A stretch of 64,000 nt of DNA, from the NCBI GenBank assembly GCA_016717205.1, contig JADKGC010000004.1:372001-436000 (forward strand), in the 5' to 3' direction. The stretch is from Candidatus Flexifilum breve (GTDB taxonomy: Bacteria; Chloroflexota; Anaerolineae; Aggregatilineales; Phototrophicaceae). Both the position numbers and the translations under genes were made by a program. The notes under the pieces were generated by a model. The model was not told the origin of the DNA. It saw only the letters and a program-made list of their open reading frames with translations, and did no database searches. Below, piece by piece: positions 16,191-25,352 of this stretch (positions within the stretch are counted from its first letter, which is position 1; each line of letters opens with the position of its first letter).

Positions 16191-17723
16191 TCATTTCCCA
16201 TACTGGCGTTTGGCTGCTTCAACCAATGCTGCTGCCTCAGACGTACCCATCCTCTCCAGTTGATTAACAGTGATTTGCCAGAGGTCAATATCTGCCTCTG
16301 GTGACGGGCTATACTGAGCGAGAACAGCCTGTAATAAAATGATTGACCGTGCATCCTTTATCCTGCCGAGCATATAAATAGCACTTGCCTTGAATCTATC
16401 GTCGTCGTGTTGTAGGAGTTGAGCGGCATTCTCAATAATTGCGGTGTATGCCTCAGGAGTACCGATCTCAAACAGCGCATCTATGATCGTTCCCCACATA
16501 TCAAAACCATAGCCGATGTGTGGCAGATAATTTGACAATGCGCTTGCCAGTGGCACGACTGTTCGTGGGTCTCTCAGATTACACAGCCTTAGGATTGCCT
16601 GTTCTTTGAAATTTCCATCGGGATCATTTAAAAAAGGCAGGAGGTGTTCAAAAACACCTGCGACACGGAACTCAGAGAAATGCAGTGCCATCAGTGCTGC
16701 CATTCTGAGGCGTGCATCAGGATCATGTAGCAGCACAAGAAGCTGATTGAGATCATTCTGTGAGCCTAAATATCTAATAATTGCTGCCCGTGTATCAGCA
16801 TCGCCATCCGAAACCACAGCCGCAAGGAGTTGATGGGTTGTTGGCAGAGGGTTTTGTTCCTCAGCTTCCGCAACCGATGCTAAGGCTTCCGGTGTTCCAA
16901 AGGTATTCAGGGCGAAAATGAGCGTTTCCCACACACCGCGATCTGATTCAAACGATGGTGGGTATGATCGTTTGCGTGTTTTGAGCAGCGCAATCAACTC
17001 AGGAATGGCGCGGGTATCCCGCTTATTTCTGAGGGGATGAACGGCTGCCTTTATAACCCTGTCATCCGAGTCCCAGAGCATTGGAAACATCGGTTCCAGA
17101 TTTGAAAGTATATCGGCTATTTTGCTGACGACCCGCAGACGCACAGACGCGTCCGGGTCTTTGAGCAGGCGCAGCATAGGTTCAACCGCTGCTTCAACTT
17201 TCATTTTGACCAGTTGATCAACCGCATAGCACCGTATTTCAGGGTCAGATGAACTTAAATTGGCAATGTGGCGGTTGATAAGGTCAGGAATCTCGCGTTC
17301 TTTCGCTTCTCTGACAATTGTTAAAGCCTGCTCAGTCCCAATGTTTTCCAGTGCCTCAATTGCTGTTTTCCAGAGATCCGGTGTCTGATCTGCGGGAGGT
17401 TTATGCGTCTGGACAAAGTGGATCAATCGCTCTACAGCACAAGTAGCCTTAAAACTGCGAAATGACCAAAGGGTTTGATGAACAACTTCGGGAGCTTCAT
17501 CATCCAATCGCGCGAGCAGCGGTTCGCAAATGGGGAAACTCTTATATTTTTGAGCTAACGCTGTAACAGAATCCTTACGTACCTCAGCATTCGGGTCATT
17601 GAGCATACTCAGCAGCGGTTGAAAAGCGCGTTCGTCAGTTTCCCTTCTCTCTAGCCACTTCACTGCCTTTTTGCGAATCTCTGCATCTGTAGACTGCAAT
17701 TCGGCAAGTCGCTGTTCAAACAT
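16191..17723 (-). CDS. HEAT repeat domain-containing protein (510 aa)
   Basis: Consecutive helical repeats of about 31-37 residues fill the protein (AEIRKKAVKWLERRETDERAF; AEVRKDSVTALAQKY; ASVRLRVVSKIADIL; ARLRMAALMALHFSEF; DDRFKASAIYMLGRIKDARSI). This is a HEAT/PBS-lyase-like solenoid, a protein-binding scaffold. The frame is open to 17795, but AGGAGG six bases before the ATG at 17723 fixes the start. It follows the membrane protein gene at 17740 by 16 bases, so the two are probably in one operon. No enzyme motif is seen. Confidence 0.85.
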   Translation of the reverse strand: MFEQRLAELQSTDAEIRKKAVKWLERRETDERAFQPLLSMLNDPNAEVRKDSVTALAQKYKSFPICEPLLARLDDEAPEVVHQTLWSFRSFKATCAVERLIHFVQTHKPPADQTPDLWKTAIEALENIGTEQALTIVREAKEREIPDLINRHIANLSSSDPEIRCYAVDQLVKMKVEAAVEPMLRLLKDPDASVRLRVVSKIADILSNLEPMFPMLWDSDDRVIKAAVHPLRNKRDTRAIPELIALLKTRKRSYPPSFESDRGVWETLIFALNTFGTPEALASVAEAEEQNPLPTTHQLLAAVVSDGDADTRAAIIRYLGSQNDLNQLLVLLHDPDARLRMAALMALHFSEFRVAGVFEHLLPFLNDPDGNFKEQAILRLCNLRDPRTVVPLASALSNYLPHIGYGFDMWGTIIDALFEIGTPEAYTAIIENAAQLLQHDDDRFKASAIYMLGRIKDARSIILLQAVLAQYSPSPEADIDLWQITVNQLERMGTSEAAALVEAAKRQYGK

Positions 17724-17739
17724 CAAAATCCTCCTAACA

Positions 17740-18390
17740 TCATGAAACTTCTGGGTGCCGTTTATCCCACCAATTGATGCCAATCCGCATTGCAAAAATG
17801 AACAGAATCACCAACAAACCGGAATAACGATCACCAAACTCAGTGGAGAAATTGAGAAACACAATGAGTACATTTCCCATATGAAACACCATATACACGA
17901 TGCCATAACGGATGATTCCCGAACGAGTGAACCGGGTGGCACGCGGATCAAAAAGCGAGATGAATGTCCCAAGTGCAAGCCCATATCCACAGCCATCCAG
18001 CACACCGATGGCTGCCCGCCGCGTTGTGTTTATGACGATTTCGTCGGCAGCCATCGGGACAAGCCACCGCAGCATCTCTGCATCAACAACCACATAATAA
18101 AATGCTGTGATTATTGCCGTCAGATACATGGTGAACAAAATGGTGCGCCAGTTGATGTGCCACTTTTTACGGCTGTCGGTGAACAGATAGGCGGCTGCGG
18201 TAACTACTGCAATAATGAAACTGAACAATCCACCTAAGATCAGATCGCGTTCGATAGCTGCTGCATCGCCTCCGGCAAGTCCCGTTCGAATTGCGAATCC
18301 AAAACAGCCGAGAATCGGCGCAAAGGGAACAAGCAGGATTACTGTACGCAATCGGTAGCCAAAATGTTCAGTTGTTGTTTTTGCCTGCAA
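17740..18390 (-). CDS. Integral membrane protein with about six transmembrane segments
   Basis: Hydrophobic segments at about residues 13-33, 49-70, 77-100, 127-150, 162-183 and 188-206 give a six-helix inner-membrane protein of 216 residues. No family was recognised. The start is TTG with GGAGG eight bases upstream. It lies directly before the 510-residue HEAT protein, which could be its cytosolic partner; that is inference from spacing only. Confidence 0.65.
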   Translation of the reverse strand: MQAKTTTEHFGYRLRTVILLVPFAPILGCFGFAIRTGLAGGDAAAIERDLILGGLFSFIIAVVTAAAYLFTDSRKKWHINWRTILFTMYLTAIITAFYYVVVDAEMLRWLVPMAADEIVINTTRRAAIGVLDGCGYGLALGTFISLFDPRATRFTRSGIIRYGIVYMVFHMGNVLIVFLNFSTEFGDRYSGLLVILFIFAMRIGINWWDKRHPEVS

Positions 18391-18467
18391 ACAGACAACC
18401 TCCGGGATTCAGTTTGCTCTTCATCTATTTTAAGAGAAAACCGGTATCGAAGACTTGCTAAAAACTG

Positions 18468-20390
18468 CTAAAACCACAGACCAAGATATCCAGTCTGCGC
18501 CATTGTCCAACAAAACACGAAATCGGCTATGGCTACCGCAGTAATATGAACTCGAATCAGCGTTGACCACCAGCGTCGCTTCCACATCAGCACCAGCAGC
18601 GGCAGCAGGACAACACCGATTAGAACGATCAGCGGCGGCAAAATCAACAGTGCTGATGAGGTACGCGGAATTCCGATAACGAGCTGAGTCGGCGCTGACC
18701 GGAACATCGGCAGCAGTACCGATGCCAGCCCAACGACAAACACCAGTGCGGCAATTGCCAACCCCGACAACCCAATACGCAGAATATAAGCAGCAGTGGG
18801 CTGAGAATCGGATCGCTTCAACAGACTGCGAACGATCTGTAAGGGGAGCATGAGTAGTTCGACCAGAAATAATCCCAGAGCAATGACAAAAACCAGTGAC
18901 AGGTTCGTCGAGGTGGTCAACGTGGAATACAGTTGATAGTTGGCGGTGGTAATCACCCAGTCTGCTGGCACGAAGAAATCAATGGGTGGCGCAGTCTGCA
19001 CACATGCTGTATCGATGTCGCTGAATGGATCTCGGATGAAATCGGTGATGATCTGCTGTCCGCAGGGGGTCACAGAGACGGTATGGGCCCGATTCGGAAA
19101 CTCCACCAGCAGGCTGTTTTCCAATGTTTGCGAAGCGATCCTTGCCCACTGCGGCGGCGTTGACGAGTCTAATTCACCCGTCATCAGGAGTACAGGTACG
19201 CTGCTGACAACTGCCTCGTCTGCTACAGCATCCGCGACACCTGCTTCCCACACCGGACATACAGCCAGATCGTAATGATACTGAAGCGGAAGTTGTTGAT
19301 GATCGATGTCTTCAGGCGAATTGAAGGGATACTCTTCGTGACACTCTACCGACCAGTATTTGCCGTCAGTCACAGCATGAAGGTAGTAGGTCAGATTTTC
19401 CAGCAGCGGCGCAAGCAGCGTGTAATTATTGTCGGCAAGCTGGGTAATCAAGAGTGGCAGCAGACGAATGCTTTCTATATCGTACATGGTAATATAGAGA
19501 AAACCCAACAAATCATCGCCTGTGATGCTGAGCTGGTATCCGGGAATAGTGACCTCAACTGGATGACCGTTCATCTGCTGTACCGCCTGTTCAAGACGCT
19601 GCTCCAGATTTGGATAGGCGCTATCACATTCTTCGTCCATCTCACAGGCTGCAAACAACCGTTCTCGTGCCTGGACATATAACTGAGGGATGTCGGTGTA
19701 GGTATCAATCACAGGTGGATAAACCGAATCGAGCATCAGACTGCGAATCCCATCCGGGTAATCGCGCAGCATAGTCAAAGCGAGGCGGGTGCCATACGAA
19801 ATGCCGTACAAATTCCACTGTTCTATACCCAGCACGCGGCGCAAATCTTCAAAGTCGGCGGCAGTGGCGGCGCTGTGATACTGCGATAAGTCAATATTTT
19901 GTGCCTGAAAACGGTCACGACAGTCACTGGCTGCCGCTGCCAGCAAGTCAAGTTCGTCTTCCGTTACCATCGTCAGGGTTTCAAGCACAGCCGCATCATA
20001 TTCAGGGCAATCCAGCCACGGCTGCGATAGGCGATTCCCCCGCTGTTCCATCAAAATGAAATCGCGCGTGTCGAGAAACAACCCGCCTAATGAAGCGCCT
20101 CCCAGCGCGATGCTTCCTCCAGGACCACCTTCAAGGTAAACCACTGGATCAGGAAGCGGCGTATCACTGCGGTTCTTGAGAATCACCACCTGAAGTCGAA
20201 GTGTTGGGCTGGTTTCATCCAGTCGATTTTCATAGACAATCAGGTGTCCGCATTCGGCGTTCAATCCAAACGTGTCAATCAGGCATGTATCCGGCTCAAA
20301 GTAGGGTACGGTAGGCTGTGCGATTGAGGTTATGGGCAAGGTAAGCAAGATAAGAAGAAAGAACGACAATTGTATTCTGCGTGGAATCAT
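18468..20390 (-). CDS. Secreted/membrane alpha/beta hydrolase of the TAP-like (S33) peptidase type
   Basis: An N-terminal signal peptide (IQLSFFLLILLTLPITSIAQ) is followed by an S33-type hydrolase fold: oxyanion region YLEGGPGGS, nucleophile motif GISYGTR, acid in LLMTGELDSSTPP and His in NRAHTVSVTPCGQQI. This is the layout of tripeptidyl aminopeptidase-like hydrolases, including the TAP C-terminal part. Unusually, the C-terminal about 120 residues add four membrane helices (LVFVIALGLFLVELLML to VAIADFVFCWTMAQ), so the enzyme is probably anchored with its catalytic part outside. The start at 20390 is chosen for the signal peptide and an AAGGA site; the frame is open further upstream. A decayed tail of a second copy lies at 20584-20675. 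Confidence 0.85.
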   Translation of the reverse strand: MIPRRIQLSFFLLILLTLPITSIAQPTVPYFEPDTCLIDTFGLNAECGHLIVYENRLDETSPTLRLQVVILKNRSDTPLPDPVVYLEGGPGGSIALGGASLGGLFLDTRDFILMEQRGNRLSQPWLDCPEYDAAVLETLTMVTEDELDLLAAAASDCRDRFQAQNIDLSQYHSAATAADFEDLRRVLGIEQWNLYGISYGTRLALTMLRDYPDGIRSLMLDSVYPPVIDTYTDIPQLYVQARERLFAACEMDEECDSAYPNLEQRLEQAVQQMNGHPVEVTIPGYQLSITGDDLLGFLYITMYDIESIRLLPLLITQLADNNYTLLAPLLENLTYYLHAVTDGKYWSVECHEEYPFNSPEDIDHQQLPLQYHYDLAVCPVWEAGVADAVADEAVVSSVPVLLMTGELDSSTPPQWARIASQTLENSLLVEFPNRAHTVSVTPCGQQIITDFIRDPFSDIDTACVQTAPPIDFFVPADWVITTANYQLYSTLTTSTNLSLVFVIALGLFLVELLMLPLQIVRSLLKRSDSQPTAAYILRIGLSGLAIAALVFVVGLASVLLPMFRSAPTQLVIGIPRTSSALLILPPLIVLIGVVLLPLLVLMWKRRWWSTLIRVHITAVAIADFVFCWTMAQTGYLGLWF

Positions 20391-20583
20391 GAACGTTTCC
20401 TTGCGTGTTATAGTGGTAAGCTGGTGAGAGCAGCGCGTACAGATGATTGCTGCCATTCCGCTCATCACAACCTGGTGTATGGTGCGATTACTGAAAGTTT
20501 CTCTCCAGCAGCGGACTACATCAATGTTGTCAGTGCGGTCTCCAAAAGAACTTATTTTACTCTGGAGAATTGTCTGTGACTTG

Positions 20584-20675
20584 CTAAAAATTGCTGAAAG
20601 CAAATAGCCAATCTACTTGTGCCATCGTCCAACTAAACATGAAAGCCGCTGCTGCTACACAGTAAATATTGACCA
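20584..20675 (-). pseudogene. C-terminal remnant of a second TAP-like hydrolase
   Basis: The minus strand reads VNIYCVAAAAFMFSWTMAQVDWLFAFSNF and a stop. It aligns with the last residues of the neighbouring hydrolase (VHITAVAIADFVFCWTMAQTGYLGLWF), and the DNA around both stops is also similar (TTGCTAAAAA-TGCT). Only the last helix of the copy survives. It marks a tandem duplication that was cut away, perhaps by the arrival of the plasmid-like module. Confidence 0.65.
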
Positions 20676-20740
20676 TCATCATATTCTCTGCATTGGTTGG
20701 TTTAACGTCTCAGCCAGGACGGTGATCATCACGCGATCAT

Positions 20741-20866
20741 CACGCATATGTCGCTGACAACATCTGCGCGGCACACTTCATGTACTTCGGGAACGTGTTC
20801 GGATTGCGTCCAATATTCAGCGCTGCCTGGTGGTAGGTCTTGCCGTCAACCTGCGCCGGATCGCTC
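20741..20866 (-). pseudogene. Unidentified C-terminal gene fragment
   Basis: One minus-strand frame is open over about 40 codons and reads DPAQVDGKTYHQAALNIGRNPN followed by TFPKYMKCAAQMLSATYA and a stop. Composition and regular helical pattern look protein-like, but there is no start and the upstream side is joined to a transposase fragment. The family is not recognised. It is probably the tail of an element-borne gene. Confidence 0.35.
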
Positions 20867-20989
20867 CGGCAATAGCACCCCTAACTCGTCACTCATTTGC
20901 ATATAACGATTGCCTTTGCGAAAGGCGACTTTTGCAACTTTGGCAGTTTCTTCTGGGACATCGGGAATATAACGCGGATGCAGGGTCAT
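20867..20989 (-). pseudogene. IS1182-type transposase, N-terminal fragment
   Basis: The minus strand from ATG 20989 encodes MTLHPRYIPDVPEETAKVAK followed by VAFRKGNRYMQMSDELGVLL. This agrees with the usual start of IS1182-family transposases (MSLHP...VPEET.RVARAAFPKGN.YM..RDELG), as I remember that family. The homology stops after about 40 residues, where a full gene would have about 450. An AAGGGG site lies before the ATG. It is a mobile-element scar at the edge of the plasmid-like module. Confidence 0.6.
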
Positions 20990-21084
20990 GGCGCAAATCC
21001 CCTTCGCTTAAGTTGAGACAGAAAATGGGATTCGATTGCACCATTTTCCCTCAAAATCTATTCTACATCGATTCGCTAACAGGG

Positions 21085-21208
21085 TCTGTCACAGGTGTCA
21101 CGGGCGCAAATTCATCAGTTTAGAAGCGATTTCGGATACCCCATATGATTCTGTATTTTGCAGCCCAAAAGCGATTCTGTGACAGTTACGCTGGTTCATC
21201 TGTGACAG
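21085..21208. repeat. Iteron-like CTGTGACAG repeats
   Basis: Three exact 9-base copies are seen, one inverted (21085-21093) and two direct with 23-base spacing (21177-21185, 21200-21208). They lie just downstream of the replication-type primase-helicase gene, where plasmids may carry iterons, a partition site or repressor sites. There are few copies and the spacing is irregular, so the role is uncertain. Confidence 0.35.
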
Positions 21209-21232
21209 TGATTTTAGAGTTGCCGCATAAGA

Positions 21233-21285
21233 AAGGAAAAGTGCCTCTCTCAAGTGAACCAGTGTCACACCTGAAACAGGCACTT
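21233..21285 (-). terminator. Possible terminator of the primase operon
   Basis: Read on the minus strand, AAGTGCCT pairs with AGGCACTT across a 31-base loop and is followed by TTTTCCTTTC. It lies 32 bases after the primase-helicase stop. The loop is long for an intrinsic terminator, so confidence is modest. Confidence 0.3.
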
Positions 21286-21316
21286 GTATGCTCCGGCACT
21301 GCGATGATTTGCACGG

Positions 21317-24253
21317 CTATGCTGTTACTGAACCACCGTCACAGTCGTCACAGCCCAGAAAATCGGCTTTTAGCTGCCAGAGTCGCGTGGGTATCCCTCG
21401 AATACGGCGCTGCACCGTCAGGTTGTTGGTACCGGGAATGAGCCAACCATCTTCCTTCAACTGTGCGCCAATCGCAGGCGTGTTGAACTTGAGCGGCTGT
21501 ACTCGCAGCACGGCGCGATGCGCGACATCGGGCAGCAGATACACGTAACGCTCGTCCAGATAACCGACAATGGTGGTTCCGGAGCGTGGGTCTTCCGGTT
21601 CACGCATATCTCTTGCCAGCATCAGTTCACCGCTGGCGAGCAGCTGTCCCAGCGTGTCAATGAAGACCTGTCCGGCGCGTTCCTGCTGCACTGCTTTCAC
21701 CGTTTCCACGATACTGTCCTGCCATGAGGGTAAAACATCATCGCAATCCAAATCCACCATGAACAGCCGCAACATTTGGTAGGTCGTGACCAGTACCGCC
21801 CAGTTCTGCACCATACGTCCGGTGTTCGCCTGTCGTCCCAGCTTACTGGTGAGACTGTCGCGGTAGCCTTTTACGTTCGACTCAAAACGACTTGCCAGTT
21901 CCTTCGCCAGTGTTCCTTCATTCGCTTGAGCCGCAATCCACTGAATGAATTGTGTGGTGAAACCGGGGAGCTGGTCGCGCACCGCTTCCAATTTCGCCAG
22001 CGCATCACCACCCGGATCACGCTTCTCCCAGGGTGGGACTTCCAACACCAACATGCGGGACAGGATCGATGCTTCGCCCTCAATGGTTGTTTCGCCAGTG
22101 GACAATAGCAGTCCGCGACAGGGACGCTCCTGTCGTAGTTTGGCTTCACGGGTCAGTCTGCCGCGTCCCATCCCACGCGAATAGCTCTGCAAAAAGCGGG
22201 TGAAGGTGCGTTCGTCGGCATAGATGGTTTTGTAATCGTCCACCCAGTAGAGCGTATCCGCCAGCGCGTACCCCAGTGCCTCGACGGTGTTGATGGTATC
22301 GCCCCATTGACCCGGTGGGGTGTCACGGGTGAACTGCCCGTAGAAACTGGTTAATAATGAGGCGATCTCCGATTTGCCGCTGCCGGATGTCCCGACCAGA
22401 TGTACCGCTGGACGAGTTGCAGCAGCGGGAAAGAAGCGTTGTACAACGGGTAGCATCGCAAAGGCAATGAGTGAGGGTGTAAGGTGTCTGGGGAGCGTAG
22501 CCACCGCTGCCTTGAACGCTTCCAGACTGCCCTGCCAGTCCGCACCGCATAAGCGATAGTCGCGCAGGCGGCTTTCAAGCTCGACCTCTGGTGGTTCGAT
22601 GATCTGTCCATCCGCACTGACACTCATTTTCGGTGAAACATAAACCCACTTGCTGTCGATTTCCGTCCAGCCCATGAAGCGGTAGGTTTTGCGACGCGGG
22701 TATGTGCCAGACAATGCCAGAATCGCAGGTGCAAGATGGCGAATCATCCCGGCGCGAACAGTGAAGTTCTCACCCGCATGTCCGGCGATAAAGCGCTGCA
22801 AGGCATTCGGGTCACCAAATAGCTCACTCGGCACATGCAGCGTCAAGATTTCCTCGCCACAGGTCAGTTCCAGCGCCGTCAGATGTTCGACCTGCCCATC
22901 ATCGTCCATGCGGGAAGTACGCTCCAGCACCCGCCCGACCCATCCAGCGACGGTCTGGCGGCTTGTACCGCGTTCAGTCTGTTTTTCAAACACCATACAC
23001 CCATCAGCCATGAGATACCGTTCCGTCGCTGGCGTGGCGGCAAAGGCAGTGCGGTCTAATTCGCGCTTCGCTTCTCGATAGAGCCGGTCTAAGTCCGCGA
23101 TTTTCAGTCCATCACCACACAACACCTTGAGACGCTGGCGCTCGGCTGCCCATTCCACAGGATTGAGGTGAGCGCAGGCGGTCACGGCATTGCTGATTTG
23201 TTCCATCGTTGGGTGCTCACGGTCTGTCTCCGGCTGCCCAAAGCGGCTGACAAGCTGTTCCACCTGCTGGCGGGCGGTTTGTCGTGGCTCCGGGATGGGA
23301 TCACGTGCCGGGCGGCTGAAAGCACTCTGGATGGTCGCCAGTGCCTCGCGCTCACGACTGCCATTGGCAAGGTGGCGCGGAATAAGGTCACGCTCCGCGT
23401 CGGATTGACTGTAGCCCGCATCACGAAGCTGACAGGCTGCCGCGAACAATTCAGTGTTGCGACTGCCATTCGCTGCGCCAGATGCCAGATAGGTCTCAGT
23501 GCGCGGCGGCAGTGGGTGATGTCCATTCCCGTTCAGTGTCACCACTTTCAAACCGTCATAGCTCGTTTGCTGCGGCTGGCTCTCCAGCCAGGCGAAGGTA
23601 TCCAGCGGATAACGTCGTTCCGGGTGACTTTCAACCACGCCCACCACAACCCCACCGCGCTCCGGCTTCGTATTCACCGAATCGGGGAGGCGCATGATGC
23701 CTGCTACCGTTTTCACGTATTCAGGATCGCCGCCTAATGCCGCGAACAATCCGCGCAGAATGCCTGCGATGTTCTGCCTGTCCGTTTCACCCTGAAGTTG
23801 GAACGGTTCGTCCAGCAACCAGTAACCATGCCAACCGCCGCCGCTGTCGAGGATGAACGAGGGCGCGGGATCAAAATCTCGGAGTTTTTGCAATCCTTCA
23901 TCGCGCTGATGTGCATCCCTGTCACAGTCAATATCGACCCATAATGCTGGAACGAGCGCGGCGGCTTCCGCCTTGCCCTGCTTTGTCTTCCGTAGACAGG
24001 GGGCAAAGTACACGCCAAATCCCTCATGGTTGAGTATCTCCGCCTGCTTGAGCGCGGCTGATAGTTCGGTCTTTTTGCCCATCCGTCCCCAGAGTGAACG
24101 TGCTTCCCCGGTGGTCGGGTGGATGCAGCGCAGTTCGAGGTAGAGGTTGTCCGGGCTTCCTTGGTAGAGTGCATTCAGGAAATCGCGTCTCCCGGCGCTG
24201 GATGTGCCTAATGTGTCCGTCTTGTTCACAACGTCGTTCTGTGTCATACTCAT
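21317..24253 (-). CDS. AEP-type primase fused to a helicase-like ATPase (plasmid replication protein)
   Basis: The N-terminal part shows archaeo-eukaryotic primase (AEP) features: the metal motif LWVDIDCD (Asp107, Asp109), the S-x-G-x-x-H-type motif in SGGGWHGYWLLD (His142) and GIMRLPDSVNTK. The C-terminal part is a DUF927-like helicase ATPase with Walker A GTSGSGKS (Lys627) and Walker B-like LYWVDDY. Such fusions start replication of plasmids and phages by making primers and unwinding DNA. It is the last gene of a minus-strand set with relaxase-like, HU-like and ParM/ParR-like genes. AAAGGA precedes the ATG. At 978 residues it appears full length. Confidence 0.85.
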   Translation of the reverse strand: MSMTQNDVVNKTDTLGTSSAGRRDFLNALYQGSPDNLYLELRCIHPTTGEARSLWGRMGKKTELSAALKQAEILNHEGFGVYFAPCLRKTKQGKAEAAALVPALWVDIDCDRDAHQRDEGLQKLRDFDPAPSFILDSGGGWHGYWLLDEPFQLQGETDRQNIAGILRGLFAALGGDPEYVKTVAGIMRLPDSVNTKPERGGVVVGVVESHPERRYPLDTFAWLESQPQQTSYDGLKVVTLNGNGHHPLPPRTETYLASGAANGSRNTELFAAACQLRDAGYSQSDAERDLIPRHLANGSREREALATIQSAFSRPARDPIPEPRQTARQQVEQLVSRFGQPETDREHPTMEQISNAVTACAHLNPVEWAAERQRLKVLCGDGLKIADLDRLYREAKRELDRTAFAATPATERYLMADGCMVFEKQTERGTSRQTVAGWVGRVLERTSRMDDDGQVEHLTALELTCGEEILTLHVPSELFGDPNALQRFIAGHAGENFTVRAGMIRHLAPAILALSGTYPRRKTYRFMGWTEIDSKWVYVSPKMSVSADGQIIEPPEVELESRLRDYRLCGADWQGSLEAFKAAVATLPRHLTPSLIAFAMLPVVQRFFPAAATRPAVHLVGTSGSGKSEIASLLTSFYGQFTRDTPPGQWGDTINTVEALGYALADTLYWVDDYKTIYADERTFTRFLQSYSRGMGRGRLTREAKLRQERPCRGLLLSTGETTIEGEASILSRMLVLEVPPWEKRDPGGDALAKLEAVRDQLPGFTTQFIQWIAAQANEGTLAKELASRFESNVKGYRDSLTSKLGRQANTGRMVQNWAVLVTTYQMLRLFMVDLDCDDVLPSWQDSIVETVKAVQQERAGQVFIDTLGQLLASGELMLARDMREPEDPRSGTTIVGYLDERYVYLLPDVAHRAVLRVQPLKFNTPAIGAQLKEDGWLIPGTNNLTVQRRIRGIPTRLWQLKADFLGCDDCDGGSVTA

Positions 24254-24338
24254 CGTATTCCTTTAGATGGTACACAGGGGTTTGGAGCGCATACGTTTCC
24301 CGACGGTTGGCGCTCTTCTCCCCTGTGTGCTTTCTCGG

Positions 24339-25352
24339 CTAAAGTTCAAAGTCGGGCGATATGTCCTGTACAGGCTGTTCATATCCTCCCATTTCCCCGA
24401 TCAATGCCTCCCGATGGTCAGCAATCATCCCGTTCAGCAATCCTGCCAGTTCTTTGAGTTTGTCCATGTCGCCGTTCATCTCCTGTGCCAGCACCCGTGC
24501 CAAAAAGGCTGCCTGTTCATGTGTCAGTCCTGTCGCCAGCGGACGGAATTCCAACCGGAGTGCATCCGGGTCGTCTTCCGTTGGCGCGGAATAATGACAA
24601 TAAAATCCAACAGCAGTTTGCTGCTCATCCGTCCGGCGCGTCCCACACCAGATATTCCAGCTTTCGCCTTTGTCGTTGAGCATGACACCATGCGGTTCGT
24701 CCGCGATGATCTGGCATTCCTGTTCACGCGCAGCGGCTAACTCTTCGTAGCGCTGCTCCCAGTCGGGACCGACATAGCGTTCCATCTGTGCGACCATTGT
24801 CTGCTCGGTCACATCATGTAGCATCTCGATGTGATTGACTTTGCGATTGCGGCTGAAGAACAGCGGTACGCGCTGCCCATGCTCCTCGTCATACACTGTC
24901 CCCGGCAGCACAATATGGGTGTGTGGGTCGTGTAATCCCGGCGCTTGCGGGTCATCCGTCAATCGGTGATGAAGCACATAGCTCATCTCAATGCCTGTGT
25001 CGATCCCGCGTGCCTCGAAGAAATCATCCACCACCTGCTCGGTTAATTCGCGGACAAACTGCTCACGGTCTTCCGGCGCGACCATCGCTATCAGGTCGGG
25101 GTTCGGGTTCATGACCAGTGAGAAGGTCAGCACATGCTCACTCTTGAGGTCGTCGCAGCGCTGTGCGATTTCCCCAACTGAACCACCCATGCCATGATCG
25201 GTCCAGCGCTCCCGCCCGGCGACATGCCGCGCTGCTTCATCCCGGCTTTCGCGGTAAGTCAGATACCGCAAGAGGTTCTTCGACTGCTTTGCGCCATCGC
25301 TAGAAGGTTTTTTGTACTGCACATTGGCGATGCACATTTGCTTTCTGTCCAT
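24339..25352 (-). CDS. Relaxase-like mobilisation protein
   Basis: The core motif LHDPHTHIVLPG (His141, His144, His146), after HVLTFSLVMNPNP and a helical stretch, resembles the histidine triad of HUH relaxases, which nick the transfer origin and stay bound to DNA through a tyrosine. Candidate tyrosines lie in the N-terminal LLRYLTYRES. Its start codon directly follows the stop of a small ribbon-helix-helix-type gene (TAA then ATG), as with MobC-type accessory proteins. The family assignment is by motif and context only, and the protein is short (337 aa) for a relaxase. Confidence 0.6.
   Translation of the reverse strand: MDRKQMCIANVQYKKPSSDGAKQSKNLLRYLTYRESRDEAARHVAGRERWTDHGMGGSVGEIAQRCDDLKSEHVLTFSLVMNPNPDLIAMVAPEDREQFVRELTEQVVDDFFEARGIDTGIEMSYVLHHRLTDDPQAPGLHDPHTHIVLPGTVYDEEHGQRVPLFFSRNRKVNHIEMLHDVTEQTMVAQMERYVGPDWEQRYEELAAAREQECQIIADEPHGVMLNDKGESWNIWCGTRRTDEQQTAVGFYCHYSAPTEDDPDALRLEFRPLATGLTHEQAAFLARVLAQEMNGDMDKLKELAGLLNGMIADHREALIGEMGGYEQPVQDISPDFEL

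Larger units (their letters stand above)
20676..21316. other. Gene-poor mosaic region between hydrolase and primase genes
   Basis: No intact gene is visible. The stretch holds the two gene fragments described separately, then from 21000 sequence with short repeats: CTGTCACAG at 21085-21093 and its reverse complement CTGTGACAG at 21177-21185 and 21200-21208, plus a GTGTCACAC at 21262-21270. An 8-base inverted repeat AAGTGCCT/AGGCACTT spans 21239-21285. The mixture of remnants suggests repeated insertions and deletions at one edge of the mobile module. Confidence 0.55.

Noticed and set aside
24524..24740. Short open frames on both strands within the relaxase-like gene
   Set aside because: They overlap a gene with clear coupling and motifs and show no independent ribosome site.
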